In this document: in pieces, positions 45,761 through 54,618 of the stretch
Layout of the letters: every line of letters begins with the position of its first letter
How positions within the stretch are numbered: the first letter of the stretch is position 1
Source of the DNA: Halapricum desulfuricans
GTDB lineage: Archaea > Halobacteriota > Halobacteria > Halobacteriales > Haloarculaceae
Assembly: GCF_017094465.1 (NCBI RefSeq)
Contig: NZ_CP064791.1
Span: forward strand, 62,001-126,000
DNA length: 64,000 nt
Direction: 5' to 3'
Translations under genes and position numbers: made by a program
The notes under the pieces: model-generated
Seen by the model: only the letters and a program-made list of their open reading frames with translations
What the model was told of the DNA's origin: nothing
Database searches by the model: none

Positions 45761-47890
45761 ATGGGTTCTAATGAACCGCCGTTTCAGCCGCAGTTCGAAC
45801 CCCTCAGAGCACCGCCGGGTATCCGACTCGTCGATCGGATCGACGGCGGCGAATTCACACTACTCACGCCGGACGCGTTCGATCCGATCCCCCGCGAGAC
45901 GGATGTTTTCCCCGTTCCCGTCGACGGTGCGGTCGAAGCGAGCGTCGAGGAGTTGCGGACGCCGTATCTCGTCGGTGTGTGGGTCCGTGACGAGGACTTC
46001 GACCTCGTCGAGCAGGTGACTGGCGGCGAACAAGCGTCGCTGGGGCCGGGTCGATACGTCGTCGAGTTCTCGTCCGTCCAGTTGAAGGTGTATCTGTACG
46101 TCGAGGGGCGGTTCGACATCGACACGACGGACGACGCGGTGACGTTCTCGATGGGGAGCGCGACGGACGTACTGATCGGTGTTCGATCGTACCACGAGCG
46201 GCCGGCCCGAACGATCACGACGACCGAGAAGCCGCGCGATGTCATGCGCGCGATCTCACAGTTTCGGGCTGCCCTGAAGACGACGAGCCCGGAGCGATCG
46301 TTCCCGACGCTACGGGGACATCCACCGCTGGTCGAACTGGGCGAAGAGCTGTCGGTCCCAGCCAGCGCGGACGTTGCTCCGCCGTCGATGTCCATCGAAC
46401 TTCCACTGCGGTGGGATCGGATACTCCCCGTCGGATCGCTCGCGTACTACCTCGACGCCGAGGTCGTTCCGGGGACGGAACCGCGCCTCGTCGCCGGTGG
46501 CGACCACGTCCCCCTGCTCGGCGAACACGGGTTCGAAGCGCGCGTCGCACGGATTCTCAAGCACGTCTTCACGCTGGACGCGATCACGCGGACCGAGGGA
46601 CTGTACGACGTCGAGCTTCACGAGCGGTCCCTGGTCGAGGATCGGATCAGCCACGATTTCGGCGAGCTGTACGAGATGCCGCTCGCGGATCGCGTTCGGG
46701 CGTATCTCGATATTCCGTTCGAGGTCGTCGAACCGGCGACGCCCGAGTGGAAGCTCACGGCCGACATCGAGCCGGACGCGTCGAACGTCCCGGTGCTCCC
46801 GTTCGTGGCGCAGGACCTGGCCGTCGTCAGGGTGCCCACGAACGACGACATCGAGTCGCGGATCGTGGAGGAACCGTCACCCGACGTCGAGCGGTTCTTC
46901 CGGGACGAGCCGGTGCTGGTGCGTGGCAGTACCCGCCCGGTCCGATCGAGCGAAGAGCCGGAGCATAGCGCAGCGTCCGACCGGGTCTTCCGCCCGGAGT
47001 CGACTGACAGCCTGATGCAGACGTTCGTCGGCGACGGGATTCCGATGGGCGCGACGAAGATGACGCCCGAAGCGTTCCGCCGGCGGCTCGACTACGAACC
47101 CGCGGAGTCCGGCCGGATCCGCGTCGACATCGTGAACAACGAGGCGACGATGAGCGACGAGTCGAGCGTCTCGGACGTCTACGGGGCCCGCGAGTGGGTC
47201 GAGTTCGACGTCACGATCCACGAGGAATTGACCAAGGCCGAACTCGCCGACGTACTCCAACAGGAGACCGACTTCTTCCACTACATCGGCCACGTCGAAG
47301 ACGACGGCTTCCGGTGCTCGGACGGGCTCCTCGACGCCCGGAACCTCGCTTCGGTCGATGTCGGCGCGTTCCTGCTTAACGCCTGCAACTCCTACGAGCA
47401 GGGTCGGGCGCTCGTCGACAGCGGAGCGCTCGGCGGCATCGTCACCCTGGCGACGATCCCGAACCCGACGGCGACGCGGATCGGCAAGCACCTCGCGCGA
47501 ATGCTGAACACCGGATTCTCGATCGCAACTGCGCGGTCACTGCTGGAGAAAGACGAACAACTCGCAAGTCGATATATGGTGGTCGGTGACGGGCACTCGA
47601 ACGTCGTGGAGAGTAAATCTGGGGGACCTCTATTATATGAAATAACTTTTGTATCTGATAGCGGAATGAAGATGGACATCAGAGGATATCCTTCATCTCA
47701 ACACTCAGTGGGCGGTCTTAGAAATTGGAATATTAAAATTCCTGTCACAAGCTGTATTAGCCCGATATATCTTAAAGATATTAAAATCGGAAAGGATATA
47801 TTTGAAAAAATATCTGACCTAGACCAGTATCCGATTTTATATGAGGATAACCTACTGTGGAGCGATGAAATCGATCTCAGTCGATTTTAG
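45761..47890 (+). CDS. CHAT-type caspase-like protease with AT-rich C-terminal extension
   Basis: A 709-residue protein. The N-terminal 440 residues are beta-rich and unassigned. The CHAT protease domain is at about 445-600: FFHYIGHVEDDGFRCSDG with the catalytic His511, and GAFLLNACNSYEQGRALVDSGA with the catalytic Cys542; then NPTATRIGKHLARMLNTG. From about residue 616 (base 47608) to the end the DNA turns AT-rich (many TAT, ATA and AAA codons), unlike the GC-rich rest. This looks like an exchanged C-terminal region. CHAT proteases cut partner proteins in bacterial immunity and cell-death systems. The gene is convergent with, and overlaps by 4 bases, a microprotein gene. Confidence 0.82.
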   Translation: MGSNEPPFQPQFEPLRAPPGIRLVDRIDGGEFTLLTPDAFDPIPRETDVFPVPVDGAVEASVEELRTPYLVGVWVRDEDFDLVEQVTGGEQASLGPGRYVVEFSSVQLKVYLYVEGRFDIDTTDDAVTFSMGSATDVLIGVRSYHERPARTITTTEKPRDVMRAISQFRAALKTTSPERSFPTLRGHPPLVELGEELSVPASADVAPPSMSIELPLRWDRILPVGSLAYYLDAEVVPGTEPRLVAGGDHVPLLGEHGFEARVARILKHVFTLDAITRTEGLYDVELHERSLVEDRISHDFGELYEMPLADRVRAYLDIPFEVVEPATPEWKLTADIEPDASNVPVLPFVAQDLAVVRVPTNDDIESRIVEEPSPDVERFFRDEPVLVRGSTRPVRSSEEPEHSAASDRVFRPESTDSLMQTFVGDGIPMGATKMTPEAFRRRLDYEPAESGRIRVDIVNNEATMSDESSVSDVYGAREWVEFDVTIHEELTKAELADVLQQETDFFHYIGHVEDDGFRCSDGLLDARNLASVDVGAFLLNACNSYEQGRALVDSGALGGIVTLATIPNPTATRIGKHLARMLNTGFSIATARSLLEKDEQLASRYMVVGDGHSNVVESKSGGPLLYEITFVSDSGMKMDIRGYPSSQHSVGGLRNWNIKIPVTSCISPIYLKDIKIGKDIFEKISDLDQYPILYEDNLLWSDEIDLSRF

Positions 47891-48027
47891 GGGCCGTACG
47901 TGACGTTTGCAGCACCGGCCGCTGCTGCCCCAGCCTGCGTCAGCAACAGGAGCGTGGTGAACAGGACGCCGATCATTTTCGGATGCTCTGCGAGGAACGC
48001 CTTGACCTCCGATTCTGGGTGGCTCAT
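47887..48027 (-). CDS. 46-residue hydrophobic microprotein (DUF7503-like)
   Basis: From the ATG at 48025-48027: MSHPESEVKAFLAEHPKM, then a hydrophobic stretch IGVLFTTLLLLTQAGAAAAG and the end AANVTYGP. It is a single-helix protein with signal-like AxA sites. It matches from memory a short haloarchaeal family (FLAEHPRMIGVLFT...). The stop overlaps the convergent end of the CHAT gene. The 234 bases beyond its start (48028-48261) are AT-rich and hold no further gene that I can support. Confidence 0.65.
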   Translation of the reverse strand: MSHPESEVKAFLAEHPKMIGVLFTTLLLLTQAGAAAAGAANVTYGP

Positions 48028-48261
48028 AGCCACCTGCAAATTTTTTCCAGGGATGAAAGTAGATTTCTAAATACATCTTATAACTACATATTTAATGTAA
48101 CTATTTTTAATGTCAAACATATAATCGCACTACTATAAATAGCCGCGAACCCGGGGAAACGGACCGATCACGCTGCTCATCTATTCGTCCTCCCGTAACT
48201 TACTTAATTGTTAGTATTGTAATGGATAGTAGATTGGAAATGAGAGGTCGCAACCGGTCTT

Positions 48262-48876
48262 ATGAGGAGGGATGCTACTGTGAGCGATAACTCCTCTTCG
48301 GAGGTCGCGAGTCACGAATCGCCGTCGAACGTCCTCTGTGCGTGTCCTGCCGTCAGTTCGTCGAGAGGCGCTCACTGCCGGAATCTGTTGACCCGGGAGG
48401 GGACACCCGGAACGGTCATCGGCGTCACAGTCGCGACGTCGCCCGGCGAACGCCTGGCCGAATGGCGCGACGCGATCGACCCCTCGGCCACGCAGTTGTC
48501 CTTCGTCGACGTCACTCACGGCGGTCGCTCCGCGGCGATGTCGTCCGACGGTCTCGGCGACTGGGACCGGACGCCCGCTGATGTCGTCGAAATCGAGGAG
48601 ATGGACCTCCGTCGACTCGGGACCGAAATCACGTCGCAACTGCAACAGGCGTCCGAGACTCCTGTCGTCCTCTGTTTCGACTCGCTGACTGACGTTCTCC
48701 AGTTCGAGTCCCAGGAACGGATCCATCGATTCCTGAACGTTCTCACGGCCCGTGTCGAGGAAACTGGTGCGTACGCACACTACCACATCGACTCGGACGG
48801 GCACGCCGATCGAACGTTCGAAACGCTGGCACCGGTTTTCGACGAGACCGTCTCGGCTGGGGCCGAATGGGGATAA
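48262..48876 (+). CDS. RecA/KaiC-like protein without Walker A (DUF7504-like)
   Basis: A 204-residue protein from the ATG at 48262, or 198 residues from the GTG at 48280, which has a GGAGG run nine bases upstream. It has the layout of a KaiC/RecA core: NVLCACPAVSSSRGAHCRNLL at the P-loop position but with no GKT/GKS; GTVIGVTVATSPGERL; VVLCFDSLTDVLQFE in the Walker B position; and RFLNVLTARVEETGAYAHYHID. It looks like a degenerate ATPase used as a binding or signalling protein. It stands before a HalX-like receiver gene, after the CHAT region. Confidence 0.65.
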   Translation: MRRDATVSDNSSSEVASHESPSNVLCACPAVSSSRGAHCRNLLTREGTPGTVIGVTVATSPGERLAEWRDAIDPSATQLSFVDVTHGGRSAAMSSDGLGDWDRTPADVVEIEEMDLRRLGTEITSQLQQASETPVVLCFDSLTDVLQFESQERIHRFLNVLTARVEETGAYAHYHIDSDGHADRTFETLAPVFDETVSAGAEWG

Positions 48877-48961
48877 GGCAGTTCGTCCCCGCCGCTCTCG
48901 CTCTCCTATCCCTGACTTTTCCCGGTCGATTTTTCACCCTGCCGTCGGTACCACGGATACG

Positions 48962-49483
48962 ATGACTGCCGCGCCCGATGTCGTGTTGGTCAGTTCCTCC
49001 GACGAGAAACAGCGGCGCCTGATCACGAACGCGCTCAGAGATCGGCTGCCGGTTCGAACCGCCACGGGTGCCGAAACGACCGCCGCGAGTCTCGACGCCT
49101 CGATCGCTGTCGTCGTCGTCGACGCCACCACCGTCGACCTCTCCGTGGGTGCGCTCGATACGGACGACGAGCGTACGTTCCATCAGGTGCTGTGGCTTGA
49201 CCGCTCCGCGGAGACGACTGCCGAGCAGGTCGATGCTGTTCTCGACCGGGATGCGTCGGGCGAAGCGATTCGGACCACCGTCGAGCGGTTACAGCTTCGC
49301 GCTCGGTACGACTGGCTACTCACCACGTTCTACGAACTCGCCGCTGTCGGGGAGAGCACGGACACTGCATCGGACACCGCACACGACCGCGAACAGGAAC
49401 TCGAAGCGATCAAACGCGAACTCGACCGGGTCGCGGCGCAACTCGACGACAGCGATGCGTTCGACATCGCACTCGACGAGTGA
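48962..49483 (+). CDS. Receiver-like protein with HalX-type C-terminal helices
   Basis: A 173-residue protein. Residues 5-105 have a response-regulator-like alternation of strands and helices: DVVLVSSSDEKQRRLITNAL, and SIAVVVVDATTVDLSVG with a possible phospho-acceptor Asp. Residues 115-165 are helical (YDWLLTTFYELAAVGES ... EAIKRELDRVAAQLDDS), like the HalX domain of haloarchaeal response regulators. The conserved acidic pair and Lys of true receivers are not all visible. It follows the KaiC-like gene by 85 bases. Role unknown; probably a signalling partner. Confidence 0.7.
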   Translation: MTAAPDVVLVSSSDEKQRRLITNALRDRLPVRTATGAETTAASLDASIAVVVVDATTVDLSVGALDTDDERTFHQVLWLDRSAETTAEQVDAVLDRDASGEAIRTTVERLQLRARYDWLLTTFYELAAVGESTDTASDTAHDREQELEAIKRELDRVAAQLDDSDAFDIALDE

Positions 49484-49528
49484 CCAACGACTCCATGCGG
49501 TTTTGCTGCGAGCGCGCTTTCGTGACAG

Positions 49529-50299
49529 CTACTGACCGCCGCCCGTCCAGCGCAGTCGAACCCGCGATCCGGGGCTGACCGAGAACCGTTCGTCCCCTCG
49601 ACCCCGATTGACGGCCAGTTCGACGTTGCCGTGGCTGCCGACCGTCACGAGACGGCTCCCCGCTTCGACTGCGGCGTAGGTCTGACGAGCCGGTGCCCAT
49701 ACGCCGTTGACAGTCACGTCCGAGCCGAACCGCTCGGCGAGGTACTCGCCGGGCACGTTCGTGATCGCGTTCCCGAAGCCGTCAACGACCAGCACTTCGC
49801 CGGCGACTCCGTCCGCACGCTCGGTCGGTTCCGGGAATCGCAAGTCGACGTATTCCGAGACGTGTGCGAATCGCTCGCCGGTCTCGAAGGCGTCGACGCC
49901 CATCTCGTGGATGGTCGCCGCCGCCGGCGCGAACACGTCCCGGCCGTGGAAGGTCGTGCTACCGGGGTCGTCGTAGTCGATCTCGAAGACCGAAACGTCA
50001 TCTGCGAGTTGCCGGGCGGCCGGCAGGAGCACGCCGTTGTCCGGGCCGACGAGGACGTGCTCGCCGGCGCGAACCGCGACCGCAGCCCGTTCGGTCCCGA
50101 CACCGGGGTCGACCACGACGCAGTGTACCGCCGGCGGGAAGTACGGCAGGACCTCCCGGAGCCAGAAGGCCGCGGCCTCGACGTCCTGCCGCGGGAAGTC
50201 GTGGGCGATATCGACGATCCGGGCGTCGCTGTGCCGGAGGATCGTGCCTTTCATCGCCGCCGGATACGGCGATCCGAAGTCGGAACTCAGTGTGATCAT
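49529..50299 (-). CDS. SAM hydroxide adenosyltransferase (DUF62)
   Basis: A 256-residue enzyme that splits S-adenosylmethionine to adenosine and methionine using water. It begins ITLSSDFGSPYPAAMKG with the substrate-binding Asp, and has VHCVVVDPGVGTERAAV, LVGPDNGVL, TFHGRDVFAPAAA and VVDGFGNAITN, the family's Asp-Arg-His set. The C-terminal beta barrel covers about 155-256. Length is as expected. Confidence 0.94.
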   Translation of the reverse strand: MITLSSDFGSPYPAAMKGTILRHSDARIVDIAHDFPRQDVEAAAFWLREVLPYFPPAVHCVVVDPGVGTERAAVAVRAGEHVLVGPDNGVLLPAARQLADDVSVFEIDYDDPGSTTFHGRDVFAPAAATIHEMGVDAFETGERFAHVSEYVDLRFPEPTERADGVAGEVLVVDGFGNAITNVPGEYLAERFGSDVTVNGVWAPARQTYAAVEAGSRLVTVGSHGNVELAVNRGRGDERFSVSPGSRVRLRWTGGGQ

Positions 50300-50371
50300 T
50301 GCCAGTCCGTAGGAACGCTCGCGGCTTAGCTGTGCAGGTGCCGTGTCGCCCGGACGCGTGGGGCGTCGTGA

Positions 50372-50929
50372 TCACTCGCTGTCGACGTGTGCGGCTTCCC
50401 AGCGCTCGGCGACGTCGTCCTGTGCGACGGTGTTGAGCCGCTGGACGCCGTTGATCTCTTCGATCACGTCGACGACGGGGTCGGGCACGCGGCCGCGCCA
50501 GGGGTCGCCGCCGATAATGCTCTCGCGGATGTCGGTCCCCTCCAGGCGCTCGCGGTCGAACATCGGGGACTGGTTGACCTCGATGCCGCTCTCCTCGAAC
50601 AACTGGATGACTAGCGGGTTGTTCGAGTAGACGACGTCGAAGTCGGGGCACATGCTCTCGACGTGGCTGACCCAGACGGCGTTGCGTTCGATGTCTTCGA
50701 TCGGGACGACGTAGGTGACCAGGCCGTGCTCTCGCTCGAACTCTCTGACTGCCTTGGTGAGCATCATGATCCGTTCGCCCGCCGTGAACGGGTTCTTGAC
50801 CGTATGCGAGACGTCCGCGCTCCCGATGCCGAGCACGAGTTCGTCGACTTTCTCGGCGATGTGCTCGATCATCGTGTGGTGGCCGTTGTGGTACGGCTGG
50901 AAGCGACCGATATAGAACCCGCGAGTCAT
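50372..50929 (-). CDS. Nicotinamide-nucleotide adenylyltransferase
   Basis: A 185-residue archaeal NMN adenylyltransferase making NAD from NMN and ATP. It starts MTRGFYIGRFQPYHNGHHTMI with the H-x-G-H motif (H-N-G-H), and has TAGERIMMLTKAV and GTDIRESIIGGDPW, the ISSTxIR-like end. The start at 50927-50929 lies directly before the first strand; the longer frame upstream to 51127 has no family support. Confidence 0.95.
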   Translation of the reverse strand: MTRGFYIGRFQPYHNGHHTMIEHIAEKVDELVLGIGSADVSHTVKNPFTAGERIMMLTKAVREFEREHGLVTYVVPIEDIERNAVWVSHVESMCPDFDVVYSNNPLVIQLFEESGIEVNQSPMFDRERLEGTDIRESIIGGDPWRGRVPDPVVDVIEEINGVQRLNTVAQDDVAERWEAAHVDSE

Positions 50930-51135
50930 GACTTTGCTGAATACGTCGGTGCGACGTTTCATAAACTCCCCGAGTCGCTCGGACGGCCCGCAAACACTTT
51001 CATCCGGTGATGAGATGGGAGAATATTGGCGTTTCGGCCGCTCTTCTCTGTCGGCGTTGGAGACGGCTCGTTCGTCCGAGGGGAGAAAGTATATCAGTCG
51101 ACAGACCTTGACCATTGGTGACAGCAACGACTAGA

Positions 51136-53316
51136 ATGAACGAACACACAGACACTGACGACGTCCCCGACGAAGACGGCGCGGCGGCCGACAGCGAGTC
51201 GGAACGTGCCGTCGACGACGAGGCCGAGGAGTCGCCCCCTCGGACGGGACGCGACGAGACCGTCGAATCGACCGCCGACGAGGTCGAGACAGGCGAGGAG
51301 ACGGCGGCGGATCCGACTGCCGATGCTGCCGACGGCGACGCCGAATCCGATCCCCGCTCGGATGGTGACGACTCCGTGACCGATCTCGGCAGCGACGTCA
51401 CCGTCGAGGGCGAGGAGGCGACAGTCGCGGAGGACGACGAGAACCTGCTGGGTGGTCTCGACGTCGAGACGACAGAGGAGATCGAGGTGCCCGACCGCCT
51501 GGTCGATCAGGTCATCGGGCAGGACCACGCCCGGGATATCGTCAAGAAGGCGGCCAAGCAGCGCCGTCACGTGATGATGATCGGCTCGCCCGGGACGGGC
51601 AAGTCGATGCTCGCGAAGGCGATGAGCCAGCTGTTGCCCAAGGAGGATCTGCAGGACGTTCTCGTCTATCACAATCCTGACGACGGCAACGAGCCGAAGG
51701 TTCGGACGGTGCCCGCCGGCAAGGGTGAACAGATCGTCGACGCCCACAAGGAGGAAGCCCGCAAGCGCAACCAGATGCGGTCGTTCCTGATGTGGATCAT
51801 CATCATCGCCATCTTCGGCTACGCGCTGTTTTTCGCCCGGAGCATCCTGCTGGGCATTCTCGCGGCCGGGATCGTCTTCCTCGTCTTCCGCTATATGAAC
51901 CGCGGATCCGACGCGATGATTCCGAACCTGCTGGTCAACAACGCCAACCAGCAGATCGCCCCCTTCGAGGACGCGACCGGCGCTCACGCCGGGGCACTGC
52001 TGGGCGATGTCCGCCACGACCCCTTCCAGTCCGGTGGCATGGAGACGCCCAGTCACGACCGCGTCGAGGCCGGTGCGATCCACAAGGCCAACAAAGGCGT
52101 GCTGTTCATCGACGAGATGAACACGCTCGACATCCGGTCCCAGCAGAAGCTGATGACCGCGATCCAGGAGGGCGAGTTCTCGATCACGGGCCAGTCCGAG
52201 CGCTCCTCGGGTGCGATGGTCCAGACCGAGCCCGTCCCGACGGACTTCATCATGGTTGCAGCGGGCAACCTCGACGCCATGGAGAACATGCACCCCGCCC
52301 TGCGCTCTCGGATCAAAGGCTACGGGTACGAGGTGTACATGGACGACACCATCGAGGACGAACCGGAGATGCGCCGCAAGTACGCTCGGTTCGTCGCCCA
52401 GGAAGTCGAGAAGGACGGCCGCCTGCCCCACTTCACACAGGAGGCCGTCGAGGAGATCATCCTCGAAGCCCGCCGGCGCGCCGGCCGGAAGGGTCATCTC
52501 ACTCTCAAGCTGCGTGACCTCGGCGGGTTGGTCCGCGTTGCGGGCGACATTGCCCGCGCAGAGGACAAGGACTTCACCGAGCGCGGGGACGTGCTGCAGG
52601 CGAAACGCCGCTCCCGTTCGATCGAACAGCAGTTGGCGGACAACTACATCGAACGCCGCAAGGACTACGAGTTGACCGTCAACAAAGGCGACGTGGTCGG
52701 TCGCGTCAACGGCCTCGCGGTTATGGGCGAGGACAGCGGGATCGTGATGCCCGTCATGGCCGAAGTGACGCCCAGCCAGGGCCCCGGCGAAGTGATCGCG
52801 ACCGGGAAACTCCAGGAGATCGCGGAGGAGGCCGTCCAGAACGTTTCGGCGATCATCAAGAAGTTCTCCGACGAGGACATCTCCCAGAAGGACATCCACA
52901 TCCAGTTCGTCCAGTCCTACGAGGGCGTCGAAGGCGACTCCGCATCGGTCACCGTGGCGACGGCCGTGATTTCGGCGCTGGAGGACATTCCCATCGAACA
53001 GGACGTGGCCATGACCGGGTCGCTCTCCGTGCGCGGGGACGTGCTGCCGGTCGGCGGCGTCACCCACAAGATCGAGGCCGCGGCCAAGTCCGGGATCGAC
53101 CGGGTGATCATCCCCGCGGCCAACGAGCAGGACGTGATGATCGAGGACGAGTACAAGGACCAGATCGAGATCATCCCCGTCCAGCACCTCTCGGAGGTCC
53201 TGGAGGTCGCGCTGGCGGGCGAACCCGAGAAGGACTCGCTGGTCGATCGCCTGCGTTCGATCACCGGCCAGGCGCTGGATCGCCAGGTCGGTCCCGGATC
53301 GCCCAGCCCCCAGTAG
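51136..53316 (+). CDS. lonB: Membrane-bound ATP-dependent protease LonB
   Basis: A 726-residue archaeal Lon from the ATG at 51136. Residues 1-110 are a very acidic, probably disordered start, longer than in most archaea. The AAA domain has Walker A GSPGTGKSM at about 150. Two membrane helices (about 216-255) are inserted between Walker A and Walker B, as usual for LonB. Walker B is VLFIDEMNTLD at about 322. The protease domain from about 520 has the catalytic Ser in VEGDSASVT (about 600) and Lys in AAAKSGIDR (about 653). It degrades membrane and regulatory proteins, including phytoene synthase in Haloferax. A CPBP protease gene starts at the base after its stop. Confidence 0.96.
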   Translation: MNEHTDTDDVPDEDGAAADSESERAVDDEAEESPPRTGRDETVESTADEVETGEETAADPTADAADGDAESDPRSDGDDSVTDLGSDVTVEGEEATVAEDDENLLGGLDVETTEEIEVPDRLVDQVIGQDHARDIVKKAAKQRRHVMMIGSPGTGKSMLAKAMSQLLPKEDLQDVLVYHNPDDGNEPKVRTVPAGKGEQIVDAHKEEARKRNQMRSFLMWIIIIAIFGYALFFARSILLGILAAGIVFLVFRYMNRGSDAMIPNLLVNNANQQIAPFEDATGAHAGALLGDVRHDPFQSGGMETPSHDRVEAGAIHKANKGVLFIDEMNTLDIRSQQKLMTAIQEGEFSITGQSERSSGAMVQTEPVPTDFIMVAAGNLDAMENMHPALRSRIKGYGYEVYMDDTIEDEPEMRRKYARFVAQEVEKDGRLPHFTQEAVEEIILEARRRAGRKGHLTLKLRDLGGLVRVAGDIARAEDKDFTERGDVLQAKRRSRSIEQQLADNYIERRKDYELTVNKGDVVGRVNGLAVMGEDSGIVMPVMAEVTPSQGPGEVIATGKLQEIAEEAVQNVSAIIKKFSDEDISQKDIHIQFVQSYEGVEGDSASVTVATAVISALEDIPIEQDVAMTGSLSVRGDVLPVGGVTHKIEAAAKSGIDRVIIPAANEQDVMIEDEYKDQIEIIPVQHLSEVLEVALAGEPEKDSLVDRLRSITGQALDRQVGPGSPSPQ

Positions 53317-54093
53317 ATGGCTGCACCCCAGTGGGCCGCCTTCGTCGGGCTCACTGGACTCGTTGTGACGGCGTTTCTCGTTCTCGCGTGGCTCTCCGCC
53401 GGAGCGGTTCGTGACCCGCCGACGATCGACTGGCGGTTCACGCCGGTCGGCGTCGATCCGGGCGTCCAGTCGCGACCCGTGGTCCACACGAGGATGCTCC
53501 ATCCCCAGCTGGAGAGTATCTCGACGGCGTCGCTACTGGCCAACGTCGCGGTCACGCAGGGACTGTTCGCCGTCGTACTCGTCGGTGGTGCTGTTGCCTT
53601 TTCGATTCCGCCCCGAGCCTTCGGCCTCGGTGCCGGGGTCACGAGCGGGCGGGCCCTGCTGTTGGGACTCGCACTCGGGGCCGGACTCTGGGTGGCAAAC
53701 GAGGCCAGCGCCCGCGCGCTCGACGTGGCGGGTATCGAGTACGACGAACGTCTCAGGGCGATGCTCGCCCCCGACTCGCTCGCCGGCTGGGTCGTCCTGC
53801 TCGGCGTCGCGCTGCCGACGATCGCCGCTGTCGAAGAGTTACTCTTTCGGGCGGCGGCGATCGGCGTCGTCGCGGCCGGCTTCGACCTGTCACCGTGGCC
53901 CCTGGTCGTCGGCTCCTCGGTCGCCTTCGGGTTGGGGCACGGCGCGCAGGGCCGGGCCGGAATCGCCGTGACCGCCATGCTCGGAACTGTTCTTGCGAGC
54001 GCGTTCGTCCTCTCGGGGAGTCTCCTGGTAGTCGTCGTCGCGCACTACCTGGTCAACGCGCTGGAACTCGTCGTTCACGAGGGACTCGCGTGA
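53317..54093 (+). CDS. CPBP-family intramembrane metalloprotease
   Basis: A 258-residue polytopic protein (about seven helices). The Abi/CPBP motifs are EELLFRAAAIG (E-E-x-x-x-R, about residue 173), FGLGHGAQG (F-x-x-x-H) and HYLVNALELV. Relatives process CAAX proteins or act in bacteriocin self-immunity. It begins directly after the LonB stop and is probably co-transcribed. No TATA box is visible between them. Confidence 0.88.
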   Translation: MAAPQWAAFVGLTGLVVTAFLVLAWLSAGAVRDPPTIDWRFTPVGVDPGVQSRPVVHTRMLHPQLESISTASLLANVAVTQGLFAVVLVGGAVAFSIPPRAFGLGAGVTSGRALLLGLALGAGLWVANEASARALDVAGIEYDERLRAMLAPDSLAGWVVLLGVALPTIAAVEELLFRAAAIGVVAAGFDLSPWPLVVGSSVAFGLGHGAQGRAGIAVTAMLGTVLASAFVLSGSLLVVVVAHYLVNALELVVHEGLA

Positions 54094-54108
54094 CTCCGGC
54101 AACCCACC

Positions 54109-54570
54109 TCACAGCCCCTCGATCCGCCGGAGCTGATCGACGACGCCGCTCGGGGCAGCCGACGGCCCGTCGCGCACCCGGTGGTCCGGGAGCAACAGCG
54201 GCGCTGGATTCTCCCCGAGGGCCGTGCGGACGGTCTCCCGGTCGTTCGCCTCCTCCGGATCGAGTCCCGGCGTCATCCGCGCCAGTTGCTCGACACTCAC
54301 GTCCTCGCCGTAGGGGACCTCTCGGAGCGTCTCTAGCACTGATCGACGATCGGTCGGGACGGTGAGTGCGACCGTGACGTCCGCGAAGTCGTCGCGCTCG
54401 CCTCCCAGGTAGGCCTCGATCCGATCCAGCAGCGGGTGGTCGCTCCCGGCCTGCTCGTCCGGCGATTCGGGGAACGAGAGCGCGAGGATGCGCTCCCCCG
54501 CGACGCCGATCTGGACGTGGCGGTCGAGAACGTCCGATTCGCGTGCGTAGATCCCGGCAGCGTCGTTCAT
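54109..54570 (-). CDS. MGMT-family alkyltransferase-like protein lacking the active cysteine
   Basis: A 153-residue protein from the ATG at 54568-54570 (an upstream GTG at 54591 is less likely). It has the winged-helix DNA-binding part of O6-methylguanine methyltransferase: TLREVPYGEDVSVEQLARM, then NPAPLLLPDHRVRDGPSAAP. The reactive P-C-H-R-V is here P-D-H-R-V, so Asp replaces the methyl-accepting Cys. Alkyltransferase-like proteins without Cys bind damaged DNA and hand it to excision repair; that role is an inference. It is convergent with the CPBP gene. Confidence 0.82.
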   Translation of the reverse strand: MNDAAGIYARESDVLDRHVQIGVAGERILALSFPESPDEQAGSDHPLLDRIEAYLGGERDDFADVTVALTVPTDRRSVLETLREVPYGEDVSVEQLARMTPGLDPEEANDRETVRTALGENPAPLLLPDHRVRDGPSAAPSGVVDQLRRIEGL

Positions 54571-54618
54571 GTCGGAACTGTCGGTCGTCACCGACTTGAA
54601 GGCTCCGCGCTCGCACTC

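Noticed and set aside
51094-53502. Open minus-strand frame of about 800 codons across LonB
   Set aside because: It lies antisense to an unmistakable LonB gene with all motifs. Long antisense frames are normal in GC-rich haloarchaeal genes, and the translation is rich in Arg, His and Leu without domain features.
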